Assembly (NCBI GenBank): GCA_021203805.1
Contig: JAJQAM010000061.1
Location: forward strand, 6,269-29,240
Source of the DNA: Coprobacillus sp.
Lineage (GTDB): Bacteria > Bacillota_I > Bacilli_A > RFN20 > CAG-826
Length of the DNA: 22,972 nucleotides
Direction: 5' to 3'
Of this stretch, positions 15,915-21,856 are shown in pieces (within the stretch, counting starts at the first letter, position 1; every line of letters begins with the position of its first letter). A program made the translations under genes and the position numbers. The notes beneath the pieces are model-generated. The model saw nothing but the letters and a program-made list of their open reading frames with translations, had not been told where the DNA came from and did no database searches.

Positions 15915-16618
15915 CAGTCAATTTCCTCGGGTTCTTTTACGATCTCATTGAAATAGTCTTCAATGATTCTTCCATCCGCTAAGCGGATGACTCGGTCCGC
16001 TACTTGGGCAATATTGGCATTATGAGTAACAATAATGACAGTGGTTCCGTCTCTTTTATTAATCTTTTTTAGAAGCTGAATAATAGAGACGCCTGTTTTG
16101 GAGTCGAGAGCTCCGGTCGGTTCATCGCATAAAAGAAGCCTAGGTCTTTTGACAATGGCCCTTGCAATCGCCACTCTTTGCTGCTCACCTCCAGAAAGCT
16201 CACTTGGGAAGTTATTTCTTCTATCCGCTAAATCGACTTCTTCAATTGCTTCTTCCGCTCTAGATCCGTCGCCTTTGCCAACGGCATCCGCAATTAAAAC
16301 ATTCTCATAAGCGGTTAGATTAGGCATTAAATTATAGAATTGGAAGACAAATCCAATATCATCTCTTCTAACTTTAGTTAGCTCTTTATCGCTTAATGAG
16401 GTCACTACAATATCATCTATCTGGTAGCGACCGCTTGTGGCGACATCCATCCCGCCAAGTAAGTTTAAAAGGGTTGTTTTACCCGCGCCAGAAGCGCCAA
16501 GGATAACAATAAATTCTCCCTTCTCAATCGTGAAGGAAGCATCATAAAGAGCCTTAACTTCGTTAAGCTGTCCTTCATTATATATTTTAGATAAATTTTC
16601 AATTGTGACTTGTGGCAT
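15911..16618 (-). CDS. ABC transporter ATP-binding protein (MacB/LolD type)
   Basis: A 235-residue ATPase pairing with the FtsX-type permease downstream. Walker A GASGAGKTT is at 41-49, the Q-loop FVFQFYNLMPN around 90-100, the signature LSGGEQQRVAIARA at 141-154, Walker B LLLCDEPTGALD at 161-172, and the H-loop VTHN further on. The spacing and the FYNLMPNLTAYENV region are typical of the MacB/LolD/FtsE branch. It ends in TGA overlapping the permease GTG start. It has no visible ribosome site but a TATAGT hexamer 7 nt before ATG, see the separate entry. Confidence 0.95.
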   Translation of the reverse strand: MPQVTIENLSKIYNEGQLNEVKALYDASFTIEKGEFIVILGASGAGKTTLLNLLGGMDVATSGRYQIDDIVVTSLSDKELTKVRRDDIGFVFQFYNLMPNLTAYENVLIADAVGKGDGSRAEEAIEEVDLADRRNNFPSELSGGEQQRVAIARAIVKRPRLLLCDEPTGALDSKTGVSIIQLLKKINKRDGTTVIIVTHNANIAQVADRVIRLADGRIIEDYFNEIVKEPEEIDW

Positions 16619-16625
16619 ATGTATT

Positions 16626-16631
16626 ACTATA
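16626..16631 (-). promoter_or_regulatory. -10-like hexamer directly before the ABC ATPase start
   Basis: On the minus strand TATAGT (16631-16626) ends 7 nt before the ATG at 16618, and no Shine-Dalgarno is present between. This is the geometry of a leaderless mRNA whose 5' end is at or near the start codon. No clear -35 box is seen. Read-through from the gene upstream is the alternative. Confidence 0.4.
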
Positions 16632-16645
16632 CCACAAATATAGGT

Positions 16646-16673
16646 AAAATAACTAGATGTAATCAGTTATTTT
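16646..16673 (-). terminator. Weak AT-rich hairpin after the eight-helix membrane protein
   Basis: AAAATAACT and AGTTATTTT form a perfect 9-bp stem with a 10-nt loop, ending in U4 on the minus strand. The stop codon of the upstream gene lies inside the hairpin (16665-16663). It may be a partial terminator separating the envelope cassette from the ABC operon; few G-C pairs make it weak. Confidence 0.45.
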
Positions 16674-17697
16674 CGGCGGGTACGTCTACGCTTATTTCCT
16701 GCTCCATAGGTTCTTCTTCACTAGGTTTACGGACCACCTTAAGAATGTAGATGACAAGGGCCACAATAAGTGAAACTACGACTTGACCAGCGCATATCAT
16801 AAGTCCAAGCGGAGTCCTCATGGCAAATCCAAGAGGGAATAATCCGACAATAGACTGAGGGATAATTAGAGGATTAATCGCTAAAGCGATTACGCACCAT
16901 AAATAGATGACAAGGGCAGTGATAAGACACACTAGGAGTCCAAGTCTATAAATCTTAGGATCTTTCTTTACCTGATAGATGATATAGAACACACCAATAA
17001 GAGTGGGGAGAAGAAGCGATAGAACTAGAGGTATCACTCCATAGAGATTAGGGTCCATATAGCCATCGATTAGAGTAAGCGAGAAACAGGCTTCTCCAAA
17101 GAAGACAGTGGCAAATACGGTATAGAAAGAAACCATAACAATTCTTTTCTTTTTTAGAGGAGTAATTTCTGCTTCTTCACTCATATTCTCCGTTATTTCA
17201 GGATTATCTTCGCTATTTTTAAGCTTTTCTTGCTCACTAAGATATGCTCTTTTACGGACGACATAGCGGTAGTTAACAAAGCCCGCAACACCAAGGAAGA
17301 CGAGAATCATAATTAGTATATCAAATGGGAACCAGATGGTTATCATCGCTGTGGGCTCTAGGTTCCAGCCAAAATAAATGGAGATATCAATTAGATGAAT
17401 AATAAGCGAGAAGCCCATCGCAATATAGGTCACTACCACAAATAAATACATGCTTCTGAGCCTTCCGGCTTCACTTCCGCTATTAAAATAACACCACATA
17501 ATCACTACAAAGAACATAGGAATTATGTAGGTTATAATTGTGGGGAAGAAATTGAGGAGCGCTCTTCCATAATTTGCAATAATTTGGGTAATGATTTGAG
17601 TGACTAAATAAGCGCAGATTCCCGCCATAATAAAGACAACCGCAAGGAGGAGGTATTTGCCTAAGGTAGACCTAAAGAAATTCATAATCTTTACCAT
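16663..17697 (-). CDS. Hypothetical polytopic membrane protein, about eight helices
   Basis: Not recognised. The 344-residue protein has hydrophobic segments at about 13-34, 51-71, 82-103, 116-140, 188-210, 222-243, 254-273 and 299-326, with two halves joined by a charged cytoplasmic loop (about 146-186, rich in Glu and Lys). The C-terminal tail is acidic (EEEPMEQEISVDVPAENN). No transport or enzyme motif stands out. The ATG at 17697 overlaps the end of the phosphoesterase gene by 7 nt, so the two are probably made together and may work together at the membrane. It ends in TGA. Confidence 0.75.
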   Translation of the reverse strand: MVKIMNFFRSTLGKYLLLAVVFIMAGICAYLVTQIITQIIANYGRALLNFFPTIITYIIPMFFVVIMWCYFNSGSEAGRLRSMYLFVVVTYIAMGFSLIIHLIDISIYFGWNLEPTAMITIWFPFDILIMILVFLGVAGFVNYRYVVRKRAYLSEQEKLKNSEDNPEITENMSEEAEITPLKKKRIVMVSFYTVFATVFFGEACFSLTLIDGYMDPNLYGVIPLVLSLLLPTLIGVFYIIYQVKKDPKIYRLGLLVCLITALVIYLWCVIALAINPLIIPQSIVGLFPLGFAMRTPLGLMICAGQVVVSLIVALVIYILKVVRKPSEEEPMEQEISVDVPAENN

Positions 17698-18809
17698 ATG
17701 ATTTCACCACTAGCGAGCATCTCATCTGTTATGACAGATGCCGTCCCTTCATAGTCCACTCTTATTCTCTCTGTGGTAAAAGTCTTATCTTCATTAAGAG
17801 TAAAGAACATTCCGCCCATTGTATCAGGGTCATAGTAAATATTAATAGATGACTTATTACCATAAATTAAATGAACAGGATAATCACCATCCCCGCTATA
17901 GACAAAGTCACAGTTGTGTGTGTGATCGTGATTTGAGATAACCGCCTGTGTGGACTTATATTCCTGAATAGTTGAGAATAGCTCGCTATCCTTATAGCCA
18001 GAGCCTACACCGCTATCCATCATGTACCAAACACTACCAGTTTTCTCGTCGTAGCCATATAAAGAGTCTCCAGCTATCTCAGTCCATGCATATTGATATT
18101 CCCTTATGGGAATATGCATGAACATAATAGAAGGAACCATGTCCTCGGCTTGTTCACTAGAAGTTATTCCGTTAGCGTATTCAACTTGCTTTCTATACCA
18201 CTCAATTTGGTCATCATGAAGAACATCATATCGAGATTTATAGTAGGAATTAGAATCCATAAGATAGACCTGCCAAACAATATCGCCATCGTTTGAGATA
18301 TTAACGACGTAATTAGAGTTACCGTATACATCATCATCTGGATTACAAAGAAGAGAGTTTTTACATCCCTGGACAATCTTATCAATATAGCCATGAGAAT
18401 ACTGTCCTTCATAGTCATGGTTACCATAAGTGTAAGCAAATGGAATATCAAGCGAGTCCATAAACTCGAAGAATTTTTTCACTACAAGTTTATTAGCGTC
18501 CATAAAGGTATCGCCGTTTAAGACAATGAGATCTGGAGCATACTCTTCTTTATGCGCCATATCATTAGCGACAATAGCTCTAGAATAAATAACATTAGTG
18601 AGATATTCAAAATCCGCATCAAGATTAGCGATAACTGATTCATGAATATCTCCTAAATCTAGAACGGTAAAACCTTCGTGATACTCAAGCTCACTAACAT
18701 AATCATCAAGCGAAACATTAACGGAGGAAGAGCAACCCGCGACAAGTAAAATAGGCACAGCAAAAAGCAAATTCCTTGTAGTTCTTAATGTTTTACGTGA
18801 TTTTTGCAT
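17691..18809 (-). CDS. Lipoprotein metallophosphoesterase
   Basis: A 372-residue surface lipoprotein. A basic N-terminus is followed by a hydrophobic stretch and a lipobox LVAGC, with the lipidated Cys at 26. The calcineurin-like phosphoesterase motifs follow in order: Asp54-Ile-His56, Gly99-Asp100, GNHD at 129-132, His232 in FMHIP, and NHDHTHNC at 293-300, the last standing for the usual GHxH. All metal ligands of the two-metal site appear present. It therefore probably hydrolyses a phosphate ester outside the cell. The N-terminal part after the lipobox (about 30-50) is a short linker. Its start touches the stop of the RimK-like gene (TGAATG), which supports coupled translation. Confidence 0.9.
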   Translation of the reverse strand: MQKSRKTLRTTRNLLFAVPILLVAGCSSSVNVSLDDYVSELEYHEGFTVLDLGDIHESVIANLDADFEYLTNVIYSRAIVANDMAHKEEYAPDLIVLNGDTFMDANKLVVKKFFEFMDSLDIPFAYTYGNHDYEGQYSHGYIDKIVQGCKNSLLCNPDDDVYGNSNYVVNISNDGDIVWQVYLMDSNSYYKSRYDVLHDDQIEWYRKQVEYANGITSSEQAEDMVPSIMFMHIPIREYQYAWTEIAGDSLYGYDEKTGSVWYMMDSGVGSGYKDSELFSTIQEYKSTQAVISNHDHTHNCDFVYSGDGDYPVHLIYGNKSSINIYYDPDTMGGMFFTLNEDKTFTTERIRVDYEGTASVITDEMLASGEIIW

Positions 18810-19670
18810 TCAAATTTGTTCCTTATCTATTATCATTTCAACAAAGAGTTTTGCTACGTCTATTCCAGTGGCTTTACTAAACTCTTCAAAGAAGGCATTC
18901 GAGTTCATTTCAAGAAGAAGATATTCACTTCCCACTCTAAGGAAATCTAGACCTCCATATATAATATCAAACTTTTCTATAAGTTTGTTTACAATTTTTT
19001 CTAGGTCTTTATCTAAAAGATAAACAGCGCTTACTGTTTTCCCATAGTTAGAGCGGTACTCATCGTTAGAGAGTCTAGAGATAGCGCCAAGTATTTTATG
19101 ATCTAAAACAAGCACTCTTATAGATTCATTTCCGCCTTCAATATAGGGCTCAAAAAGAAGGGGCTCTCTGCAGTGTTTTTCATATAAAGGCTTAAGTTCT
19201 GCTTTGTTTTTAGCAAGAAATACTCCTTCTCCAAGAGATCCATAAGTCTTTTTCATGATGAGGGGATATCCATATTTTTCTTCTACTAAATCAAGAAGCT
19301 TATAGTTCTCTTCCGTTAGCTCATGATAGACAAGAGGAGCGGCGGTAGTAGGAACGCATTTTACAATATCACTACTTTCAATAAGCGTATAAAGTTTATT
19401 ATCACATAGCTCTGTAAACTCGCTGTTATTAATTAGTTTGTAGCCAAGTTTCTCAAGCATTTTAGCGGTGTATATATCTTTATCAAGATATATAACATAG
19501 TCATATTGAGGTAGTTTAGTGCGTACTCCGTCTTCGGTAATTTCCACTAAAGAGCCATCATTAGTGATGACATCGCACATGACATTATGTGCCTTAAATT
19601 CCCTAGTTAAACTATCCACTTTAGGTTTAGTGTGGACGTTATCTATGTTAGTAATAAGAGCAACTTTCAC
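18810..19670 (-). CDS. RimK-like ATP-grasp ligase
   Basis: A 286-residue ATP-grasp enzyme. Ligands and blocks include CDNKLYT at 89-95, the adenine-side Lys140 and the glycine loop TYGSLGEGV at 142-150, EPYIEGG at 174-180, Arg185 in SIRVLVL, and the metal-binding GLDFL (Asp242) and LEMNSN (Glu254, Asn256). This order fits RimK/LysX-type enzymes, which join a carboxylate to an amine using ATP. The acceptor is unknown; RimK itself adds glutamates to a protein C-terminus, whereas other members make small peptides. It is sandwiched between a four-helix membrane protein (ATGA overlap) and a surface phosphoesterase, which hints at an envelope-linked product. Confidence 0.88.
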   Translation of the reverse strand: MKVALITNIDNVHTKPKVDSLTREFKAHNVMCDVITNDGSLVEITEDGVRTKLPQYDYVIYLDKDIYTAKMLEKLGYKLINNSEFTELCDNKLYTLIESSDIVKCVPTTAAPLVYHELTEENYKLLDLVEEKYGYPLIMKKTYGSLGEGVFLAKNKAELKPLYEKHCREPLLFEPYIEGGNESIRVLVLDHKILGAISRLSNDEYRSNYGKTVSAVYLLDKDLEKIVNKLIEKFDIIYGGLDFLRVGSEYLLLEMNSNAFFEEFSKATGIDVAKLFVEMIIDKEQI

Positions 19671-20074
19671 TGGTATCTCCTGCGGATTTGTTTAGTATTA
19701 AGCATGGCATAGAAGATGCCCCAAATAATGATAAGAGCAAGATCAATTACAAGCACAAGAATATAGTTTTTATCATAGCTACTATAGGAGAAGAAAATCG
19801 AAATAAACTGCATAAGTTGCATTAAAAGTGCGAATATTTCAGTGGTAATGAATAGTTTCTTACCAGTAATTGTCTGGTGATTAACGCAGAAAAAGGAGAA
19901 CCCAATTAAGAAGACAAGTCCCACTGCATAACCAACCCAGTACTCAACATTTAAATACGTATCTAAATCTTTGAGCAATCCGTTAGCGGAAAAGATGACT
20001 GGAGGAATAACTCCAAGGAGCACCACAACCACTAAATTGATGATTGTTATTATAATAACAGTTTTTCTTTTCAT
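19667..20074 (-). CDS. Small four-helix membrane protein
   Basis: Not recognised. The 135-residue protein has four hydrophobic segments at about 5-27, 44-63, 75-97 and 104-123 and a basic C-terminus (NTKQIRRRYQ), so both ends are probably cytoplasmic. No catalytic motif is visible. It is the first gene of the cassette and its TGA stop overlaps the ATP-grasp ATG (ATGA). The start ATG at 20074 is right after AGGT, too close for a normal ribosome site; see the leaderless-promoter note. It could be a membrane anchor or partner for the ligase, which is inference. Confidence 0.75.
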   Translation of the reverse strand: MKRKTVIIITIINLVVVVLLGVIPPVIFSANGLLKDLDTYLNVEYWVGYAVGLVFLIGFSFFCVNHQTITGKKLFITTEIFALLMQLMQFISIFFSYSSYDKNYILVLVIDLALIIIWGIFYAMLNTKQIRRRYQ

Positions 20075-20081
20075 ACCTAAT

Positions 20082-20090
20082 ATTCTATCA
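20082..20090 (-). promoter_or_regulatory. Extended -10 directly before the cassette start
   Basis: On the minus strand TG-A-TAGAAT (20090-20082) ends 7 nt before ATG 20074. Transcription would start at or beside the start codon, giving a leaderless mRNA for the first gene of the cassette. It is back to back with the plus-strand promoter of the small membrane protein. No good -35 is visible. Confidence 0.45.
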
Positions 20091-20125
20091 TAACTAGCAT
20101 ATTTTGAAATTTATTAAACTTTTTT

Positions 20126-20154
20126 TTGAATATAAACGCCTTGCGTTATATAAT
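20126..20154 (+). promoter_or_regulatory. Strong promoter of the small membrane-protein gene
   Basis: TTGAAT (20126-20131) and a perfect TATAAT (20149-20154) are separated by exactly 17 nt. Transcription would start near 20161, just ahead of a GGAGG ribosome site (20164-20168). It is among the best promoters in the window. Confidence 0.8.
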
Positions 20155-20178
20155 ACAAATAGCGGAGGTAATATTTAT

Positions 20179-20415
20179 ATGGCAAAGTCACGTAAAGAGA
20201 AAAAAGGTTACTTCCATTGGGGCCGTGTCGTTAGCATTATCCTAGCGATTATTCCTGTCACTTCTTGGATTCTTGGTATTATTACCAAATTCGTCCAGAA
20301 AGGTGTATGGAAAAAGGTTTGTGGCGTCCTTAGAATAATCTTTGGATGGAACATCCTCTGGATTCTCGACCTTATTTGGATGATCATCTTTGGCACCATC
20401 TTCCCATTCATCTAA
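20179..20415 (+). CDS. Small hydrophobic membrane protein, monocistronic
   Basis: A 78-residue protein with a basic N-terminus (MAKSRKEKKGYFHWGR) and two hydrophobic segments (about 17-37 and 48-76), with a short loop containing KGVWKK between. ATG 20179 is chosen because GGAGG (20164-20168) is 10 nt upstream and the promoter lies before it; an in-frame ATG at 20104 is upstream of the promoter. The C-terminal NILWILDLIWMIIFG recalls the W-x-x-DL end of TM2-domain proteins, but the first half lacks the usual HRFYLG motif, so this is only a hint. Promoter, ribosome site and terminator are all strong, so the gene is probably well expressed. Function unknown. Confidence 0.8.
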   Translation: MAKSRKEKKGYFHWGRVVSIILAIIPVTSWILGIITKFVQKGVWKKVCGVLRIIFGWNILWILDLIWMIIFGTIFPFI

Positions 20416-20436
20416 TTGGAAGGCTGGAAACCGATC

Positions 20437-20471
20437 AAAAAAACTTCCGTTCGTTGAGAACGGATTTTTTT
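20437..20471. terminator. Bidirectional terminator, small membrane gene and ATP-grasp gene
   Basis: TCCGTTC (20446-20452), loop GTTGA, GAACGGA (20458-20464) is a perfect 7-bp stem followed by seven T (20465-20471). Upstream A-runs (20437-20443) give a U-run on the minus strand, so it also ends the convergent ATP-grasp gene that stops at 20493. Confidence 0.9.
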
Positions 20472-20492
20472 GTGCTCTATTACTAGGCTAAG

Positions 20493-21695
20493 CTATTTTA
20501 CATCATTAACGAAGGAGTGGAATTCATTCACTTCTTCTTCCGTGTCAAATCTCGCCATAAAGAAGTGGTCTCCCATATCATCAGAGAAGATAGGAGGATA
20601 GTCTTTCTCTAGGCATAAATTGAAATAGTACTTATAGCGGATCTCCTCAATAGTGTGGACATAACTATTCGTGAACCTACGCGATGCGCACGCAGCGAAA
20701 TACTTCTGCTTAGTTAGGTCCTCTCTATTCTCATCATAGGCAATCGAATCCGCGAAAATATTATAAATAGAAACAGACTGGGAAAAATCGATTAAATCGG
20801 GAGTGTAGCCGCCCGCTGGACGCATGTTAACTTCAAGGGCAACATAGTCTCCTTTCTTCCCAAGACTCCTCTTATTTTTAGTGAGTCTAAAGTACTCACA
20901 GTGGAAATATCTGTTCTTAACATTGAACGCTTTAATTACCCTACATCCTACATCCACTAACTTGGGATCTGCTTCCTTAACAGTGTAGTAGAAAACGTCT
21001 AATTCTGGGTTAGCAATTATGTCACTTATTCCCGTGCTATATTCATGAGCGCATCCAAAAATCACGTTTCCTTTCGAGTCGCTAACACCGTCAAAAGAGA
21101 CGAGTTCGCCTTCAATAAATTCCTCGGCGATATAGATAACATCACTCGGTTTATGCTCATAGAAATCGAGTAGTTCTTCTTCGTTATGAATCTTATGATC
21201 GTCGATTGCGCCCACTCCATTATCGGGTTTTATGAAAACTGGATAGCCAACTTTCCTTGCGAATTTTTTAAGTTTGTCGTAGGTCGTTACGAGTGTCCAT
21301 CTCGCCGCGCTTACTCCAGCTTTTTCATAGTATTTTTTCATAAGAGATTTATGATGATATTCCGCTATCTCTTTAGGTCTAGGGCCGTGGGGAATGTTAT
21401 ATATCTCTCTTAGCTCAGCGTCCTTTTCAAGCCAGTAGTCACTATTAGACTCTATGTAATCGATATGACCATATTTCTTGATAAAATATTCCACGGCTAT
21501 TTTCTCATTTTCAAAGTCATCCATGTCATGACAGCAGTAGTATTCATCAATGCAGTTTTTAAGTCCTTCTGGTATCTCATAGTATGGAGCGCTTCCAATT
21601 CCAAGCGTAATAAAACCCCTCTCCTTTAAAGCGGCGACAAACTGATAATAACTATCAGGAAAATGAGGTGAAATAAAGAGAAAAACATTGCTCAT
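20493..21695 (-). CDS. ATP-grasp carboxylate-amine ligase-like enzyme
   Basis: A 400-residue ATP-grasp protein of the carbamoyl-phosphate-synthase-L-like type, unrelated in detail to the RimK-like enzyme nearby. Residues 1-100 form the N-terminal Rossmann-like domain. The ATP-grasp core has HHKSLMKKYYEKAGV (Lys116), VFIKPDNGVGA (Lys156), AEEFIEGE (191-197), Glu267 in HCEYF, and ALEVNMRPAGG with Glu288, Asn290 and Arg292. Related enzymes join amino acids or make amide bonds, such as L-amino-acid ligases and carnosine synthase; the substrate is not known here. It has a long AT-rich leader region with no clear ribosome site and is preceded by a structured intergenic stretch. It looks monocistronic. 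Confidence 0.88.
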   Translation of the reverse strand: MSNVFLFISPHFPDSYYQFVAALKERGFITLGIGSAPYYEIPEGLKNCIDEYYCCHDMDDFENEKIAVEYFIKKYGHIDYIESNSDYWLEKDAELREIYNIPHGPRPKEIAEYHHKSLMKKYYEKAGVSAARWTLVTTYDKLKKFARKVGYPVFIKPDNGVGAIDDHKIHNEEELLDFYEHKPSDVIYIAEEFIEGELVSFDGVSDSKGNVIFGCAHEYSTGISDIIANPELDVFYYTVKEADPKLVDVGCRVIKAFNVKNRYFHCEYFRLTKNKRSLGKKGDYVALEVNMRPAGGYTPDLIDFSQSVSIYNIFADSIAYDENREDLTKQKYFAACASRRFTNSYVHTIEEIRYKYYFNLCLEKDYPPIFSDDMGDHFFMARFDTEEEVNEFHSFVNDVK

Positions 21696-21772
21696 AGTAA
21701 ATACCGATTAAGATAGGATAATGATATTAAGAAAAAATACAAGTGTTTTTTATAGTTAAAGTATATAAATTT

Positions 21773-21836
21773 AGATATATTTCACTATCAAAGTGAAAAC
21801 TATTACCCCTTTAGAGGGTGCCTCTAATATATATCT
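21773..21836. other. Intergenic stretch able to fold as a three-way junction
   Basis: The 161-bp space between two minus-strand genes (21696-21856) holds nested inverted repeats. An 8-bp outer stem (21773-21780 with 21829-21836) encloses hairpin A, TTCAC/GTGAA (21781-21785 with 21793-21797, 7-nt loop), and hairpin B, TTAGAGG/CCTCTAA (21811-21817 with 21821-21827, 3-nt loop). Hairpin A abuts the outer stem and B is one base away. An alternative ACCC/GGGT pairing with a 7-nt loop competes with B. It could be a leader of the ATP-grasp gene or the 3' end of the amidohydrolase mRNA. No known riboswitch family matches, and no U-run follows either hairpin. The rest of the spacer is AT-rich with no feature I can name. 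Confidence 0.4.
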
Positions 21837-21856
21837 TCACCTAAAATTTTATTAGT

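Noticed and set aside
18164..18451. 95-codon minus-strand frame within the phosphoesterase gene in another register
   Set aside because: The overlapping frame encodes the conserved GNHD region of the lipoprotein enzyme; the alternative is hydrophobic noise.
20179..20415. Graspetide-type RiPP precursor modified by the neighbouring ATP-grasp enzymes
   Set aside because: The small protein lacks the Thr/Ser plus Asp/Glu-rich core that ATP-grasp RiPP enzymes crosslink, and it has two membrane-spanning stretches instead.
21773..21836. Purine riboswitch
   Set aside because: Although three-way and with one 7-nt loop, it lacks the conserved junction sequences around the binding pocket, and the second hairpin in its main form has a 3-nt loop.
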